Assembly (NCBI RefSeq): GCF_037975245.1
Contig: NC_092580.1
Location: 26,394,501 to 26,458,500, forward strand
Reading direction: 5' to 3'
Source: Apostichopus japonicus
Taxonomy: Eukaryota; Echinodermata; Holothuroidea; Aspidochirotida; Stichopodidae
Length of the DNA: 64,000 nt
Within the stretch, counting starts at the first letter, position 1, and the number at the start of each line of letters is the position of its first letter. The notes under the pieces are model-generated. The model was not told where the DNA came from, did no database searches, and saw nothing but the letters and a program-made list of their open reading frames with translations. Both the position numbers and the translations under genes were made by a program. Positions 48,127 to 60,481 of the stretch are shown here, piece after piece.

Positions 48127-48456
48127 CATATATATTGATTATAACGAGGAATATATGTTGGTTATGCAGTAATATATATGACTTATGTTTGTTCTTCATA
48201 TATATACGTTATGCATAACCTATATATATCGCATATCATATATATATCGCATAACATATATATATTGTTCGTTATAACCTTTATATATTAGATACTATTT
48301 TGTCATGTTCGGCGCGGTAATATATATATAGATTATAAAAGTGTGAGTGGCACGCGAGTGGGAGGAGCCGTTATGCAAATCGCGTTCGCGAGTACCATGC
48401 ATGTGTACGATCGGTATTGTTGATAAACTTTTTCGACGGAGCGCGGGCAAAAGGAC

Positions 48457-48810
48457 TTGTATCGTACTATACTAGTGCTTCAGTATATACCTACACTGTA
48501 CTGCAATAGAAGAATAGGGCATAAGCTACGTTATATCAGTCCGCAATATACTATCGAACCTTTCAACATGTCGAATAACTTTACGGAAAGCGAGTTTTCT
48601 TCCCTAGTAAATAGGCTTGCTGAGCCTGTCGCAAGCACTGATCTGTACACTAACTGGATTGGCGGCTCGCCGCTTCTGAACGCTAGTTGGTCTATTCCCT
48701 GTGAAGCGGCCATCTTGAATCACCCAAAAAGACGCCAAACATCTCTTGTTCTGTTACTAGCTAGGTACGGAGTCGGCAGTCAGCACTTCGCATTTTCAAT
48801 AAAGAAATAA
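48457..48810 (+). CDS. 117-codon open frame inside the THAP-bearing element
   Basis: The frame starts at 48457, and an alternative ATG at 48568 gives MSNNFTESEFSSLVNRLAEP... . It has ordinary composition and no recognised domain. It ends 36 bp before the THAP-like segment. It may be a 5' part of a transposon gene or chance. Confidence 0.25.
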   Translation: MYRTILVLQYIPTLYCNRRIGHKLRYISPQYTIEPFNMSNNFTESEFSSLVNRLAEPVASTDLYTNWIGGSPLLNASWSIPCEAAILNHPKRRQTSLVLLLARYGVGSQHFAFSIKK

Positions 48811-48837
48811 CTTAACCTCACTCGTTAAATATCTGAT

Positions 48838-48919
48838 GTTTTGAAAAATGCCTGTTCAGCTTATGGATGCACAAACCGGGATGTTCGTGGAAAACGAAAA
48901 AAGGGTTAACATTTCACAG
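48838..48919 (+). pseudogene. THAP domain remnant (first Cys pair), frameshifted
   Basis: The frame at 48844 reads KNACSAYGCTNRDVRG KRKKG, then a stop (TAA). Adding one base gives GLTFHR, the usual continuation of a THAP zinc finger, and a donor site (CACAG|GTAGGC) follows where many THAP genes are spliced. No ATG precedes it in frame, and the second Cys/His pair was not located. It is most likely a decayed transposase exon. Confidence 0.5.
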
Positions 48920-51518
48920 GTAGGCTATGCCGATTACTTGGGATGAATTCTAGTTAGTCTTTTGTACTACGTTGTATGCACTGGCGAGAATATGGACGTG
49001 TTTCGCGAAAGAAATAAGTTACATGATAAGTAACGTTAGCTTTTCGTCATATTTAGGTCTACTTGCATCAAAGTACAGTTTTCAGTACACTGCGTGACGT
49101 ACTGAATACATGAGGAATTATGTGTAGCTTAATAATTGAAAGGGTATACATAGGCTTACCACCTAACTCAGTTTTGAGAACTGAGAGAGTTGTTGCCTAA
49201 CTCAAGGCACAAGGCTAAGCTTGACTTATTTGGAAATTTGAAGCCTCACCTTTTATGAATGAGAATTACCAAGGACAGGTTACAATTCAATTGATCTGCT
49301 GCCTACAGGTGAAATTATTTCGTTTCTACAGATCAATTTTATATTTATATTATAAATTTCGATGTTTTGTTTATGTAATTTGCAGATTACTCCAACTCGT
49401 AAGCCACCATCTGCAAGACGATCCAGCCCAATCCCATGTACAAAACATGAATTACCAAATGCGGAGTGCAGTGAACCTGGAGTACCCCCGGAGATCATAC
49501 ATATGCTATAAAGGAGTCTCCAAAAAGCTAAAGCGCAAAATACCCGACATCATATATATTTTCATGCATATTGTGTTTAAACTATTTATCTTTTCATTCT
49601 TTTTATGTCAAGAGACATGTTCAAGGGCATAAGAGACCATAGAGAAAGTTTCATGAGAGCTATATTAGCAGAAAGACATGACAGTAATCACACATGGGAA
49701 AGGGGGGGGGGAGGGACTGATGTGGCTGAACATTCCAAGTTTAAAAATGATAGAACTTATGGCAAAGATTTTGTCAGTACTTTTAAGGCTCTTTTGCCAT
49801 CATAATTATCACATTTCTGCCGTCCAATCATACAGTTAATGAAGAAGAAGTATAAGTTTCATTATGTTTTTAAACAATGGAAACATTTCTCTGACCTCTA
49901 GTGGCAAAACATCTTGTGAGTTCATATTGTTTGGTGTTGAAGTTCTTGCCGAAATTTGTTTTTGTATAAGTTAAATGATAATTTTCAAGCACTAGAAGCA
50001 TTTCATGGACTTGCAGGTGCCACCCTATGTATTGTTTACTTTTTTATACCTTTATAGTCTTTTTGGAAAGTTTCATGACATTTTAACCACCAGAAGCATT
50101 GCACTGACTTCCTCTGCCCATACTGTTATGTTTTCAGATTATGAAATGTGAAGTTCTTGCCATTATACTTTCTTAAACAATATTTTTATAATAGTCTTTT
50201 ATATGTGAAGTTCTTGCTGATTTACTTTTATTTTTTTTTATAAATTTTAACCACCAGAAACATTGCATTGACTTCCAGGGTCCCGAGTGTAATGATTTTA
50301 AATTTTCTGGAAATGAAGTTCTTGTTGCACTTTTAAGTGCTAACAAGTCACTACAATCAATACTATTACAACTGTGTCACTTAAAATGAATAAATTTAAA
50401 GAAAAGGATATTTGCTTCCATAATGTGCTTTCATAGTTTACCTTGTCGGTACTCTATTTGTAATCATTTAAGGGTAAAGCTGAAACTGCAAGCACCCAAC
50501 CAGTAAAACCAATAGCATTATAGCATAAACATGAAATACCACAGTTTATGACTCACGAGATTGCTCTTAGACTACAACTGTTTGAAAACTCCCCCCCCCC
50601 CCCGGCCACACCAACCCCTCAATGTTGCTTTCGACCAAGAATATATTCGGAAAGGCTTTTGAGTTGTCCATATTGATCTGCTTTTGCAACCCTCATTTTA
50701 CTTGATCAATTAACCGCAATAAAAAATCAATCTAATATTGAGTACGTGGGCACGTCTTCCGACCACCTCCCCCCCCCCCCCACCACCTCAGTGACACACA
50801 CCTAATATCAGCGCCCCTTCTCTTGTCTTGGATACTTTCTGTCTACAAGAAAACAGTCATTAAATCAACGTTCAAATATCGCTAGCATACAAAATCAGTG
50901 AACGGGTGAACAAACATGGCGGACAGTAACTTCCGGTGACTTCACAGAGTAGGCTTGTTGCTCCAATCCAGTTAGTGTACAGATCAGTGTAGCTAACGCG
51001 TCTAAATAACTATTTTGTTGAAGTTCCATCACTTGTTGAACACATTTGACATGTACCTAGGCTTTAGGCGGCTAGACATACGCAGCCTAGCCTTCACGTA
51101 CGTAGACTGCTCTATAATCAATGTAGCTATATTCTACACTACACTTTGTTCATTCGCCGTAAACGTACATGTCTGTTGCGCGAATGTTCAAATAATCAAG
51201 GAAATTAAGCTCCTCCCACTCGCGCGTGTCACTCACACTTTTATAATCTATATATATTACCGCGCCGAACATGACAAAATAGTATATAATATATAAAGGT
51301 TATAACGAACAATATATATATGTTATGCGATATATATATGATATGCGATATATATAGGTTATGCATAACGTATATATATGAAGAACAAACATAAGTCATA
51401 TATATTACTGCATAACCAACATATATTCCTCGTTATAATCAATATATATGGTGTATAATATTGTCACATATGGCACTTCATAGAACTGGTATTTCTTTGC
51501 TAGAGTATTGTTAAGGCC

Positions 51519-51783
51519 GTGGCTATTCTTACGACTAGTCGTAACAATTATTTATAAACTATTCTTACAACAAAGGCGAATTCAAGCGCAGTAAAGTAAA
51601 TAAAGCAACTGCGCATGTAGTAGGGGTAACCCTAACTTTAATATAACCCTAAACCCCAATCCTAACCCTAACCGGAAATTATTGTTACTCCTGGTCGTAA
51701 AAAATAGTTCTCCTGTCATAAAAATAGCAACTGCGCATGCGTAGTCGGAAATTATTCTTACGAACAGTTGTAAGAATAGCCAC
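51519..51783. mobile_element. MITE with telomere-like interior (265 bp)
   Basis: Inverted ends GTGGCTATTCTTACGACTAG and CAGTTGTAAGAATAGCCAC. GTATTGTTAAG is repeated on either side (51506-51516, 51787-51797). The interior has AACCCTAACTTTAA and a (CCCTAA)-like run at 51650-51674. It interrupts an inverted copy of the 47.7-48.0 kb sequence. Confidence 0.7.
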
Positions 51784-52061
51784 TTTGTATTGTTAAGTTC
51801 GGACACGCAACCCACAGTGTGGCGCTGGTGATAAAATTGGTGGCGCAGTTGCTCTTTTAGTAATTATAACAGACTTCATAGATCTTCGTCATTTTATTGA
51901 CAAATATGGTAAGTAATTTCTGTATGGGCCATTTTTGAGAGAAAATAACTGTAGCTTCGTACTTTTTATACTACAATGCGAATCGTCAGAGAGAGAATTG
52001 TGAGTACTTTTTAAGAAAATCACGTAAGGAAGACAGTTGCGAATAGCAGACTTGATCCACA

Positions 52062-53071
52062 CACTGGCGGATCCAGGGCCTTTGTTTGGGAGGGGCCAAA
52101 GTGGCATTAGAATGATATGGGGGAGGGGTCTAAGGGGAGGGGGTGGAAAATTTTCTATTGCTGAATGCCCTCAGATGCAATTTGGTGCGACAAAAGTTTA
52201 CAATGGTGAGGTTAATTTTACTTCTAAAAAAATGTTTCCCAGGTGTAATTTTCTAAAATATTTATAAAATAAAGTTGGGATCATCTTTCTCAAGAAATTT
52301 TATTTCTCATAGGTTATAAATTTCTTACAACCAGCCTGTAACTGCAAAATGGTGTTAAACTGTAAATCCTCATGCTCATACATTTACATAGCTCCCAACT
52401 CTTGAGAAGGCAAATGCTGTTCCATGCCACGAATCGCTGTCCTGAGGGAGGGGTATAAGGGGAGGGGTGTCCCCCTCCCCCTTTTGAATTTTTTTGGAAT
52501 CCTGGTGATGCCTACATGTAAAATGGTGGCACTTAGAAAGGCTTTTGTCACCCAAAATTTTCTGAGAAATATGCATTTTTGTGTGTGTAACATCAATAAA
52601 TTGAATAGTAGGTGATAATTCATCCTTTCCAGTGGCATGAAAATGTTCGCTGCTCACCCCAATGAAAAGAAATATAGGCTAATTTGAGGTTCAAATGATG
52701 CTGTAAAGGAGGTTTTATACTCTATTATGCTAAATGCTAAAGAAATGATGGTTGCTAAGTCAAAATTTGATGCAATTTTTTTTTTATGTATACTTGACAA
52801 TTACAATGCGGTTTTTTCGGACGCTTGTGCGGGTCAGCGGGTTTGGGTGTTAGAATGCGGGTCTAATTCCCGCGAATTGTGGATCCGAGTTGGGAGCTCT
52901 GCATTTAATTTTAAACCAGAAAACGAAAAGGTTAAGACTAGTCAACCACTGCTATTCCTCTCGATTTTTAAATTTCCAATCATATGATTTAGCGGATGTT
53001 CGGAAACACTTTTTGGCTCACCTTTGGGGGGGGGGGCATGGCCCCCCTTGCCCCCCTTGGATCCGCCAATG
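52062..53071. mobile_element. hAT-like non-autonomous element, family A copy 2 (1010 bp)
   Basis: The ends CACTGGCGGATCC and GGATCCGCCAATG have exact 8-bp duplications GATCCACA (52054-52061, 53072-53079). It is a reverse-complement match to 10182-12021 without the nested family B insert. It contains two G-rich hairpins (52110-52150, 52442-52486). Confidence 0.9.
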
Positions 53072-53470
53072 GATCCACATCTAGCAGCGAACTGTGTTCA
53101 ATCCACCAAGTCCAACGAATTCGTAAACCAGGCTACGTATTATCATTATTATTAATATTAGAATTTGCAATCCATGTTGCAATATCCGTACGTCACCAGG
53201 GGCAAAGGTAACACTAAGTATGAGAAGTATCCACATGGCTGCAGATGGGTGTTCGAAAAATATCGCTATTACTCCATCGCACTGCCTAAATCAGTGCGAT
53301 GGATATTATTTTACGCCCTAAAAATCTAAGGTTTAAAGTGATGTAACTTTTTGAATGACCTTGGTAGGCTCATGAAGTATCAAACACCCAAATAACCATT
53401 TATCACTGGAAAGTTTAGTGCATTCTATTTATTGTATTGAACTGGTCATGGCTTCCGTTGCAACTACTCC

Positions 53471-53562
53471 GTCAGAGCAGGGAGTTGTTCCATAACAACT
53501 CCTTGGTCCCCTGGTCAGAGCAGGGAGTTGTTATGGATTCCATAACAACTCCCTGGTCAGAG
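53471..53562. repeat. Two tandem palindromic micro-units separated by GTCAGAG
   Basis: The units 53478-53513 and 53521-53555 each begin CAGGGAGTTGTT and end in CCCTG. GTCAGAG occurs before, between and after them (53471, 53514, 53556). They have the same size and ends as the insertion at 7708-7740. Confidence 0.7.
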
Positions 53563-53660
53563 CATGGAGGTAAAAGGTCAGAGAGAAACACAAGACATTG
53601 AATTTTGAGCAGGGTTCTTTTCCGGAAGACTTAAAAAATAATGAGGGCTTTTTGGTAACT

Positions 53661-53674
53661 GTTGCCATGGCAAC
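53661..53674. promoter_or_regulatory. Perfect X-box palindrome (RFX site)
   Basis: GTTGCCATGGCAAC is a perfect match to the RFX dimer consensus. No adjacent gene start was found, so its role is unknown. Confidence 0.35.
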
Positions 53675-55131
53675 GAGTTATGGTGGTATCAAATCACAAA
53701 TGATGCTTAAGTGTATTGGTATTTGGACACGCAAAATGCGGTTTTCCTCCACGTTTCTGTGTTAATAACCCAATTTTACCTTAGCGTTGTATGTATACAA
53801 GCAGTACATGAACTTTTATTCACATGTATGTACGGAGTGCCGTCTGCGACACAAATTCAATGGCACTTGGTTCGCTGAAACTCTCTACGGATGCCCATAA
53901 TCTACTTTCCAATTGCAAACAGCCTCTCCTGCTGTTATGAGGCGTAACGCATATGTTATCTTATAGGCTAGACGGTGGGAGATACGGTAGATTAGAAAAC
54001 AAGGTATCCACAATTTGATCTCTGGTGACTATGAGATTCGTCCAAGCTTCCATTCTCAAGGTATCGTGTTTAGAAGAAATGCATCACACATACACACACG
54101 CCTGCATGACTGCAAAGGTTACGATTATCATAGAAACAAACGACACGAGAATGAAAACTTGTGGTATATCATAAGTCTAACGATTATTTGATATATTTGT
54201 AGTAACCCTTGTATATATGTCACTTGCTTGTGACGCGTGGGAGAGGGGGGGGGGCAGATATCAGACCAATGTTCCTTGTTGTTGCAATCTTCTGATAAGT
54301 GGCGACACGACGCCAGACAGTGTGAACACCCCTCCGCCCACTCGCTTCCATTGAATTTCTATATTTCTAATCATTCCTATATGCAGAAGTTTACATCTAC
54401 ACATGCTAATAAATACTGTTTTTTCTCTCTTTTCTTTGCAGGTTGAAACAGGATGGGTCCACAACGCCCCACCCCTGCATTTGCGTCTACTACGACTCGC
54501 TATATGAGTTACTTATTAATTACTGTAAATGATTTTAAATAGGAAAATAGGTGGAAGAGGACAGGGTCATTAGAATGAGGGAGGGGAACGATTATATGGG
54601 AGAAAGAGAAACATTTAGAATCATGATTCCTAATCCCACATCCTCACCATTCACTCACCACCTCCCTCCCCCTCTTTCTTCTGTCTGTCTGTTTCTTTCT
54701 TCTTCACTTTTTGTGCAATCTCGACCAGAAAGAAAAGTACATGTCCGATGCATGGTGCCCAGAAGATTACAGAGCTGTTACCCTGGACAAACAGATAACC
54801 TAAAAGCTGTCGCGTGTTTTCTAAATGAAATAGCGTTACTTATCATTCGTTTAGTGATTTCCGGAAACTGTACGCCTGACTGACAGGAGCAGTAATGAGA
54901 CTCTGGAGATAACTTGACACCGTCTTATGACACAACGAGTCCATTGTAGTCCTAAGTTACTCAAGTGATTGCACGTTTATTTACCACTAACGCGTTCCCA
55001 TTGACTTGGACAAATGGTCTGTTTACCGATCGCCTTTCCATACAATACAGAGTTACTACCTATAAACATCTGACCACTTCAATGTACATTGGTTTTCAAT
55101 GTAAATGGTTTTGGTCTCGGTGCAAAGGCCC

Positions 55132-55145
55132 GTCGCCATGGTGAC
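55132..55145. promoter_or_regulatory. X-box-like palindrome (RFX site)
   Basis: GTCGCCATGGTGAC matches the RFX half sites with two changes from perfect. It lies 1.46 kb from the other site. Confidence 0.3.
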
Positions 55146-55936
55146 AACTGTATACAGGCACGCTCTTTTGACCCCCGGAGCTGGCGGTACGTAGGCATGT
55201 GTTGTTGCCACAGTACATGCATAGCACAAAAGACAACGCGTAATCCAACACTTGGGTGACTTTCCGTAAGAGTCTTATAGGGTCTTTAGGGGGAATTAAT
55301 GTTTCCAGTAAAACTCACAGAAGGTGACTATCTCGCCTGGAGAAGTAGACTCGTTTTGAAACAACTGGAGAATAGTATCACTGTTTGGATATAATACTTG
55401 GATTAACCCACACGTTATTGAAGTCGTAAATTTAGGTAAGTCAAGTAAGAAATTTACTTTACCAAAGAAGTTGTAAAAAATATTAGGAAAGACAAGAGCT
55501 TGGTACCAGTAACCATCTTAATGGCCTTTGTATGCCAGCCTGGAAAATCATGCCTGTATATGAGGTATCTTCATAACCTCTGTCATGTAATTCCGTTACG
55601 TTACATAATTATATGCCATGTTTGTCGTCTCATTGAATAATATCAAGATTGGATGTACAGGCCGTATAAATGGATAGAACATTGTGCGGGTAAACCAAAT
55701 TTTAACCGGTCGGCTTGCCCCATCTCTAAGGTATGTGAAGTGTTGCTCTAGATATATAATTAGAAAACGGCGAAATAAAAAACTCGGTGGTAAAAAACCC
55801 CACCAAACTCCGCAAATCAAATGAGTTTAAATTTTCTTAAAATGATGATATTGGCGTGTCTTGTAAGGCTTCGTTACAAGAAAGACTTAAAATTTTTCCA
55901 TTGTTTCCGAATTTTAGCAATGGAAAGATGAAATAA

Positions 55937-56143
55937 GGAGTGTTAGCTCAGTGGTTAACGCCGGTGCCTTCCAATCACAAGGTCCCCAGTTCGAATCACA
56001 CCAAGATTAATGTATGCCGTCCAGTTACAGAGTTGTTGAAAATTCATAATCATGGACGTTAAATATGAATCTAACAGACTGACTTCGGTCAGCTTGCGGC
56101 TTTGATAAGCCAATGAGGCTTTTTCGCGAGTTCCTGTGGGCTA
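55937..56143 (+). repeat. tRNA-derived SINE, complete
   Basis: A box TTAGCTCAGTGGTTAACGCC, B box AGTTCGAATC, then a body and the tail CTTTGATAAGCCAATGAGGC. Tail fragments of the same family occur at 4937-5040 and 9066-9125. The head is close to a tRNA but lacks a paired acceptor stem, so it is a SINE and not a tRNA gene. Confidence 0.75.
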
Positions 56144-57119
56144 CTAATTAATATAGATTGGAAATATGACTGGCCGCGTAATAAATGATATTTCAATATT
56201 TAGTGTAATGTTCTGTGCTAACCTTATACACCCCCTTTCACCTACCCCATCACCAAAAATCCTCAGTAGTCGATGAAAAGACAAACCAGTTGCTTGTAAA
56301 GAGTATGGCAGTTCAGAATCCTTCTACGTTTGTTTCTGTAAATAATTCCTAAAGTACACACCACAACGAATTACATGGAATTGTTTGCATATCCGATTTT
56401 AATCTTGAGAGAATGTAACCTAACCTTTAGGGCTATATATTTCCGTCCTCAGAAAATAAGCATCAGGATAACTAATTAGGAACATGGTTTTGTCGTAATA
56501 GATTCACTTGCTTTGTTCGGACTGTCGAAACTCTTGTGGCGATTTATTTAAGGCTCCGTTTCCAAATAATAACACATTCCTATAGCCATTATCGTATAAT
56601 GATACTTCAGAGACTGTTTACCCACACAAATTGTTGTTCACATAAACATCTAGTGTTGTGTGTTGTTGTGTGTTATAAAGGAGCATCGGGAAAGTCAGAT
56701 GGGGTATATGCAATGAGAATTATCTGTTTTTTCATTAATGAAAGTGACTAAACCAAACAAGAACGGCCAGCCTCAATGGATTAATTTCAGATCTTTGAAG
56801 GTCATCGTGGCATAAAGAGTGCTGAAAAAAAAAACATTAAAGGATTTTGATCAGTCTGAGTACATTAGTTCGAATAGCAAAAAGGGTTTGAAGACAATCG
56901 CCAAGACCTATCATTTTAGCACATAAGCATGCATAAGTATAGATTGGTTTATGCTCTCCAGACGATTATGGAAACAAAATGAATCGGTGAGGTCAGAATC
57001 ATGTTTTAACTGGTGAGAGGGGATTGGTTGAGGTCATCTTTGTTGATTTCTTTCCGGAGGCAACATGACTGTATATGTGTGTGTATTAATGTGTATGTGT
57101 GCCTATGTATGTGACGTCT
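56144..57119. other. Spacer, no feature seen
   Basis: It has short TGTTGTGTG runs near 56657 and a poly-A run near 56830. No exon is seen. Confidence 0.5.
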
Positions 57120-57470
57120 TGGCTTGTAAACACCATAGCTCAAATACTACATGACAGGTGAACTTCATATTTGGTATGTGGATGCACCTTAATGAGTGTA
57201 AGACCTCCGTCGTTTTCTGAAGAGGTCACAGGTCACCAGAGGTCGATACAGGACGAAGTCGGAAAACGTTGTAAACACGTTTACTCAAAATGCTTGGATT
57301 TACTTCATACTTAATAATGAGTTACTAATACTATGTGGTTTGCATCTAATTGAGGAGTACAAGAACCCTAGGCCACTGGTCATTTGAGGTGAACAGAGGT
57401 CAACGTCGTGTAACACGATAACTCAAAAAGAAACTTTGGATAAATTTCATACATGGGTATGTAACTCCAC
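57120..57470. repeat. Degenerate tandem repeat with GAGGTCA motifs
   Basis: Two diverged units of about 140 bp contain ACTTCATA..T, GAGGTCACAGGTCACCAGAGG and GAGGTGAACAGAGGTCAACG. It is of the same type as 40040-40520, inverted. Confidence 0.5.
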
Positions 57471-57494
57471 CTATTTAAGTAAAAGAACGGTCTA

Positions 57495-58946
57495 CAGGGG
57501 CGTCTCCAGGATTTTCTGATCCGGGGGGCGCCAATTACTATCTAAACGGAGCGCCACCATCGGTTGGCGCGCAGCGTACAAGAAAATTTTCTGGTTTTGA
57601 TACTCCGTAGATCACCGGAAATGGCACTTCTCAGGCTTAAAAATGACCAACCAGATGTACACTTTTGCCTGAGAACCAAGTATTTCCCAATAGTTTTTTA
57701 TATCCATAACCTTTTTGAAGATTGTCAGCAGTCACAAATCATGTTCGACCTCATCGCATGTCCTGTGGATCATTGCTTGTGTAGGTGATACTACGTCGCG
57801 GCCCACAATAGGGGCCTACCTGTCAGCTCCACTTTTCAAGGTTTTCCCCATCTACATAAGACAGACATTTCGTAGTTTACATTAGCATCCCGCAGTATAC
57901 TGTGCAACTTTCACGGATCGTAAGGTACACGAGGGCATACGATGTAATAACCGATGCTGGCTTATATGATATTGACATTAACATGTTGAACAATTTTTGG
58001 TTATTTTTTCGGGCAAGTCGTTACAGCCCCAAATCAAATTGGGCTCCTACGCCCATGCCTTCACACATAGACAGTTTTGAGGCTGTTCATCTTTGAACAC
58101 CATTTTCATGCTCATTGATATAAGGTGATATCTGCTGTTTGCTTTACAAATTCGAGCAGGCGCGTAGCGAGGAGTTTGCCAAGTGAGGGGCGAAGCCTGT
58201 TGGCAAACTATTTAAGCGTGTTGGCGCGAAGCGTACAAGAAAATTTTTGGCCGAAAATGCCTGCCAGATCGCTGGAAATGGCACTACCCAGGACCACTTG
58301 TTGGCGCGAAGCGTACAAGCAAATTTTGGCCGAAAATACCTCCCAGATCGCTGGGAATGACACTTCCCCGGCCTTGTAAGTTGCATCTAAGCATTTTTTA
58401 TTTTGAAATTACTAACGATATCATAAAAAAATATGGTAAAGGGGGGGTGTGGGGGCAGTCGCCCCCTTCCCGAAATGCGGCATGTTCCCCGACGACACGG
58501 TCGAGTTCGAGACCAGCCACAGTTGGTTTCATAGCAGGTTTCATATACACACACACGCGTTATGATAGACCATATTACATATACATTATTGAGAGAGGAC
58601 AAAATGGAAACGTCAAAAATGGGGTTGACGATGTTAGGGGTAGGGTGAGGCGCACGCCCCTTCCGAAATCCTTGATCAGTCACTGGCTACCCTGTGTATA
58701 TAATAGGGATCAGCGCTGTTATGATGTCACTGTTTCTCCTTCTCTTCCAGGTGTCTTGGCGTTTTTTCTTTTACTCCTTCCTTTTCTCCTTTTTCTCTCT
58801 TTCTTCTTTTTCTTTTCCCTTCCTTTCTCTCCTCTTCCTCTTTTTTTCCCCTCTTTTTTCCCTTTTTTCTCTCCTCTTTTTTTTCTCTCCTCTTTTTCTT
58901 ACCCGGGGGGCGCGCGCCCCCAACGCCCCCCCTGGATACGCGCCTG
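57495..58946 (+). mobile_element. Composite element, family C copy 1 (1452 bp)
   Basis: The ends are CAGGGGCGTCTCCAGG and CCTGGATACGCGCCTG. It carries three shared modules (57538-57640, and two at 58213-58378), an inner CAGGCGCGTAGCGAGG boundary at 58158, and a pyrimidine-rich tract (58735-58905). It is inverted relative to 60482-62665. The 5-8 bp on its two flanks do not match. Confidence 0.7.
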
Positions 58947-59550
58947 GTTACTACTCTATGCAAACTGCAGGGTTAACATTAAAATGTTATACTGTACGAT
59001 GAGCATCAGAATGGCAAGGCACCCCCCTAGGCCTGTCGGCTTTCTGGTTTTGAAAATAAATTCGTAGCAATCGTACTAGTCTAGAGACTATGGAACGCGG
59101 AAAGGGTCAACATGAGGCGCCGTCCACTCAGAAATGGTCGTTCGCTCAGAAACCGTCCACTTAGAGATCGCCGCTCAATTACAGCAGCCGCCCATTTTGA
59201 AATCGCCGTTTAACGTGAGGCGCCGTCCACTTAGAGATGGCCGTTGATACACAGACCGTCTACTCAGAGATTGCCGCTCAAACACACCCAACTTTTCGCG
59301 AACCGTCCATTCAGAAATGGCCGTTGACTTAGAAACCGTCGCTACTGAGAAATGGTCGTGATTCAGAAATCGTCCATTCAGAGATCGTTCACTATGAGAT
59401 CGTCGTGTCAGAGATCGTCCATTTGAGTGACAGCCAAACTTGCATATTTATATCGTGGGCGGGGCGTGAACTTTTCAATCACAGAGTCGAGGTGCGTCGA
59501 CCGTTCGCACTCGTACTCGTTCATTGAATTTTCAATCACAAATTAAAATA

Positions 59551-59706
59551 GACCAAAACGATGATATACAACTCGAGGAATTTGTGAAAATCGGTTTCAA
59601 CAACAGAAGAACGGCAGATTTGCTTGATTGCAGTGAATCAACTGTTATGAAAGGAGGCGTGCTTCTTTAGGCCTCTGGAAAAAAGATGGATCTCTCGCAA
59701 TACAAA
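59551..59706 (+). pseudogene. Helix-turn-helix transposase fragment, frameshifted
   Basis: The frame from 59551 reads a leader, then FVKIGFNNRRTADLLDCSES and TVM. A one-base shift continues ERRRASLGLWKKDG to a stop at 59707. The pattern (helix, turn, 'CSESTV' recognition helix, then RRR) resembles the N-terminal DNA-binding part of integrase-type or Tc-type transposases. No catalytic domain follows. Confidence 0.45.
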
Positions 59707-60481
59707 CCTAACGTTAGTATGATGAGTATGATGAGAACGGTGCTGGTATTCCTCAGCTTGCGGCCAATCCCTAATACTAGACTTGACCCTCATACTCGTT
59801 TGTTTTGATCCATTTCATTCAGTATCAGTTCGTACTCAATCTTCGGAGTTTGTGCATGTTGAGACGACGTACAACTAAGCCCATTAGTATTTTTAATTAA
59901 TAATTCGTGATTAACAGTTGTAATTTTCCCAAAAATTATTGATTTGTTAGTACGAATTATAATTTTGCTGTAATGAAATACTTGTATGTTTTAATGAAAT
60001 ATTACTTGTTAAAAATGAGTTATTACTTCATAATGATGAATTATTAATTTGTAACAATTAATGTCGTATTAATAAGTACCACACATGAAGAATTTTTAAC
60101 ATGCAATTGTACAAATTTATATTTCAAAATTTTATTTTTAATACAATTTATTTGTTTTAATGATATACTATTACATTTGTCACGAAACGTTACTTGGCGA
60201 CACTGAATTTACTAATTCATAATAAGGGATCATTAAGTGTTTACAATGTTTTGTAACTTTGTAACAGCTAGTGGAATTACTATTGTGTAATGCCTATAGT
60301 ATTTCATAGTTACAATTTATTAATTCATTATTGTAAATTAAAAATTAAATGTTAACATTTGTAGTTACCAGGTTTAACAGTTATGATCATCTATGGTCAT
60401 CATGATATAACACATCACATTTTTCCATTGCCAAGAATATGTTAATTTTGATGCTCAGTTACTGAAGGCATACATGTTAAG

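Larger units (their letters stand above)
48125..51452. mobile_element. 3.3-kb DNA transposon with 243-bp TIRs and a THAP remnant
   Basis: The arms 48125-48367 and 51209-51452 are near-identical inverted repeats. They are filled with TATATAT runs separated by GGTTATGCATAACG-like palindromes and end in GTGGGAGGAGC. The interior holds a 117-codon frame, a THAP-like C-x4-C segment, one possible exon (49386-49502) and non-coding degenerate repeats (49900-50330, GAAGTTCTTGC). THAP domains occur in P and Kolobok transposases. No intact catalytic domain is seen. I could not find a target duplication. Confidence 0.75.
53072..55936. other. Spacer with hairpins and two X-box motifs
   Basis: It holds an imperfect palindrome around 53270-53300 (CCATCGCACTG / CAGTGCGATGG), the micro-palindromes at 53478-53555 and the X boxes at 53661 and 55132. 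A 25-codon frame behind an acceptor-like site (54729-54803) was not strong enough to call. Confidence 0.5.

Noticed and set aside
54729-54803. 25-codon possible terminal exon behind a CAG acceptor
   Set aside because: The peptide (KEKYMSDAWCPEDYR...) looks protein-like, but no upstream exon or family was recognised and one short frame is not enough.
55937-56010. tRNA gene
   Set aside because: A and B boxes are good, but the acceptor stem does not pair and the body continues into a SINE tail found elsewhere in the window.
58357-59067. 236-codon frame
   Set aside because: It lies across a transposon with a poly-pyrimidine tract. The peptide is low-complexity Phe/Leu/Ser and the inverted copy gives the same on the other strand.
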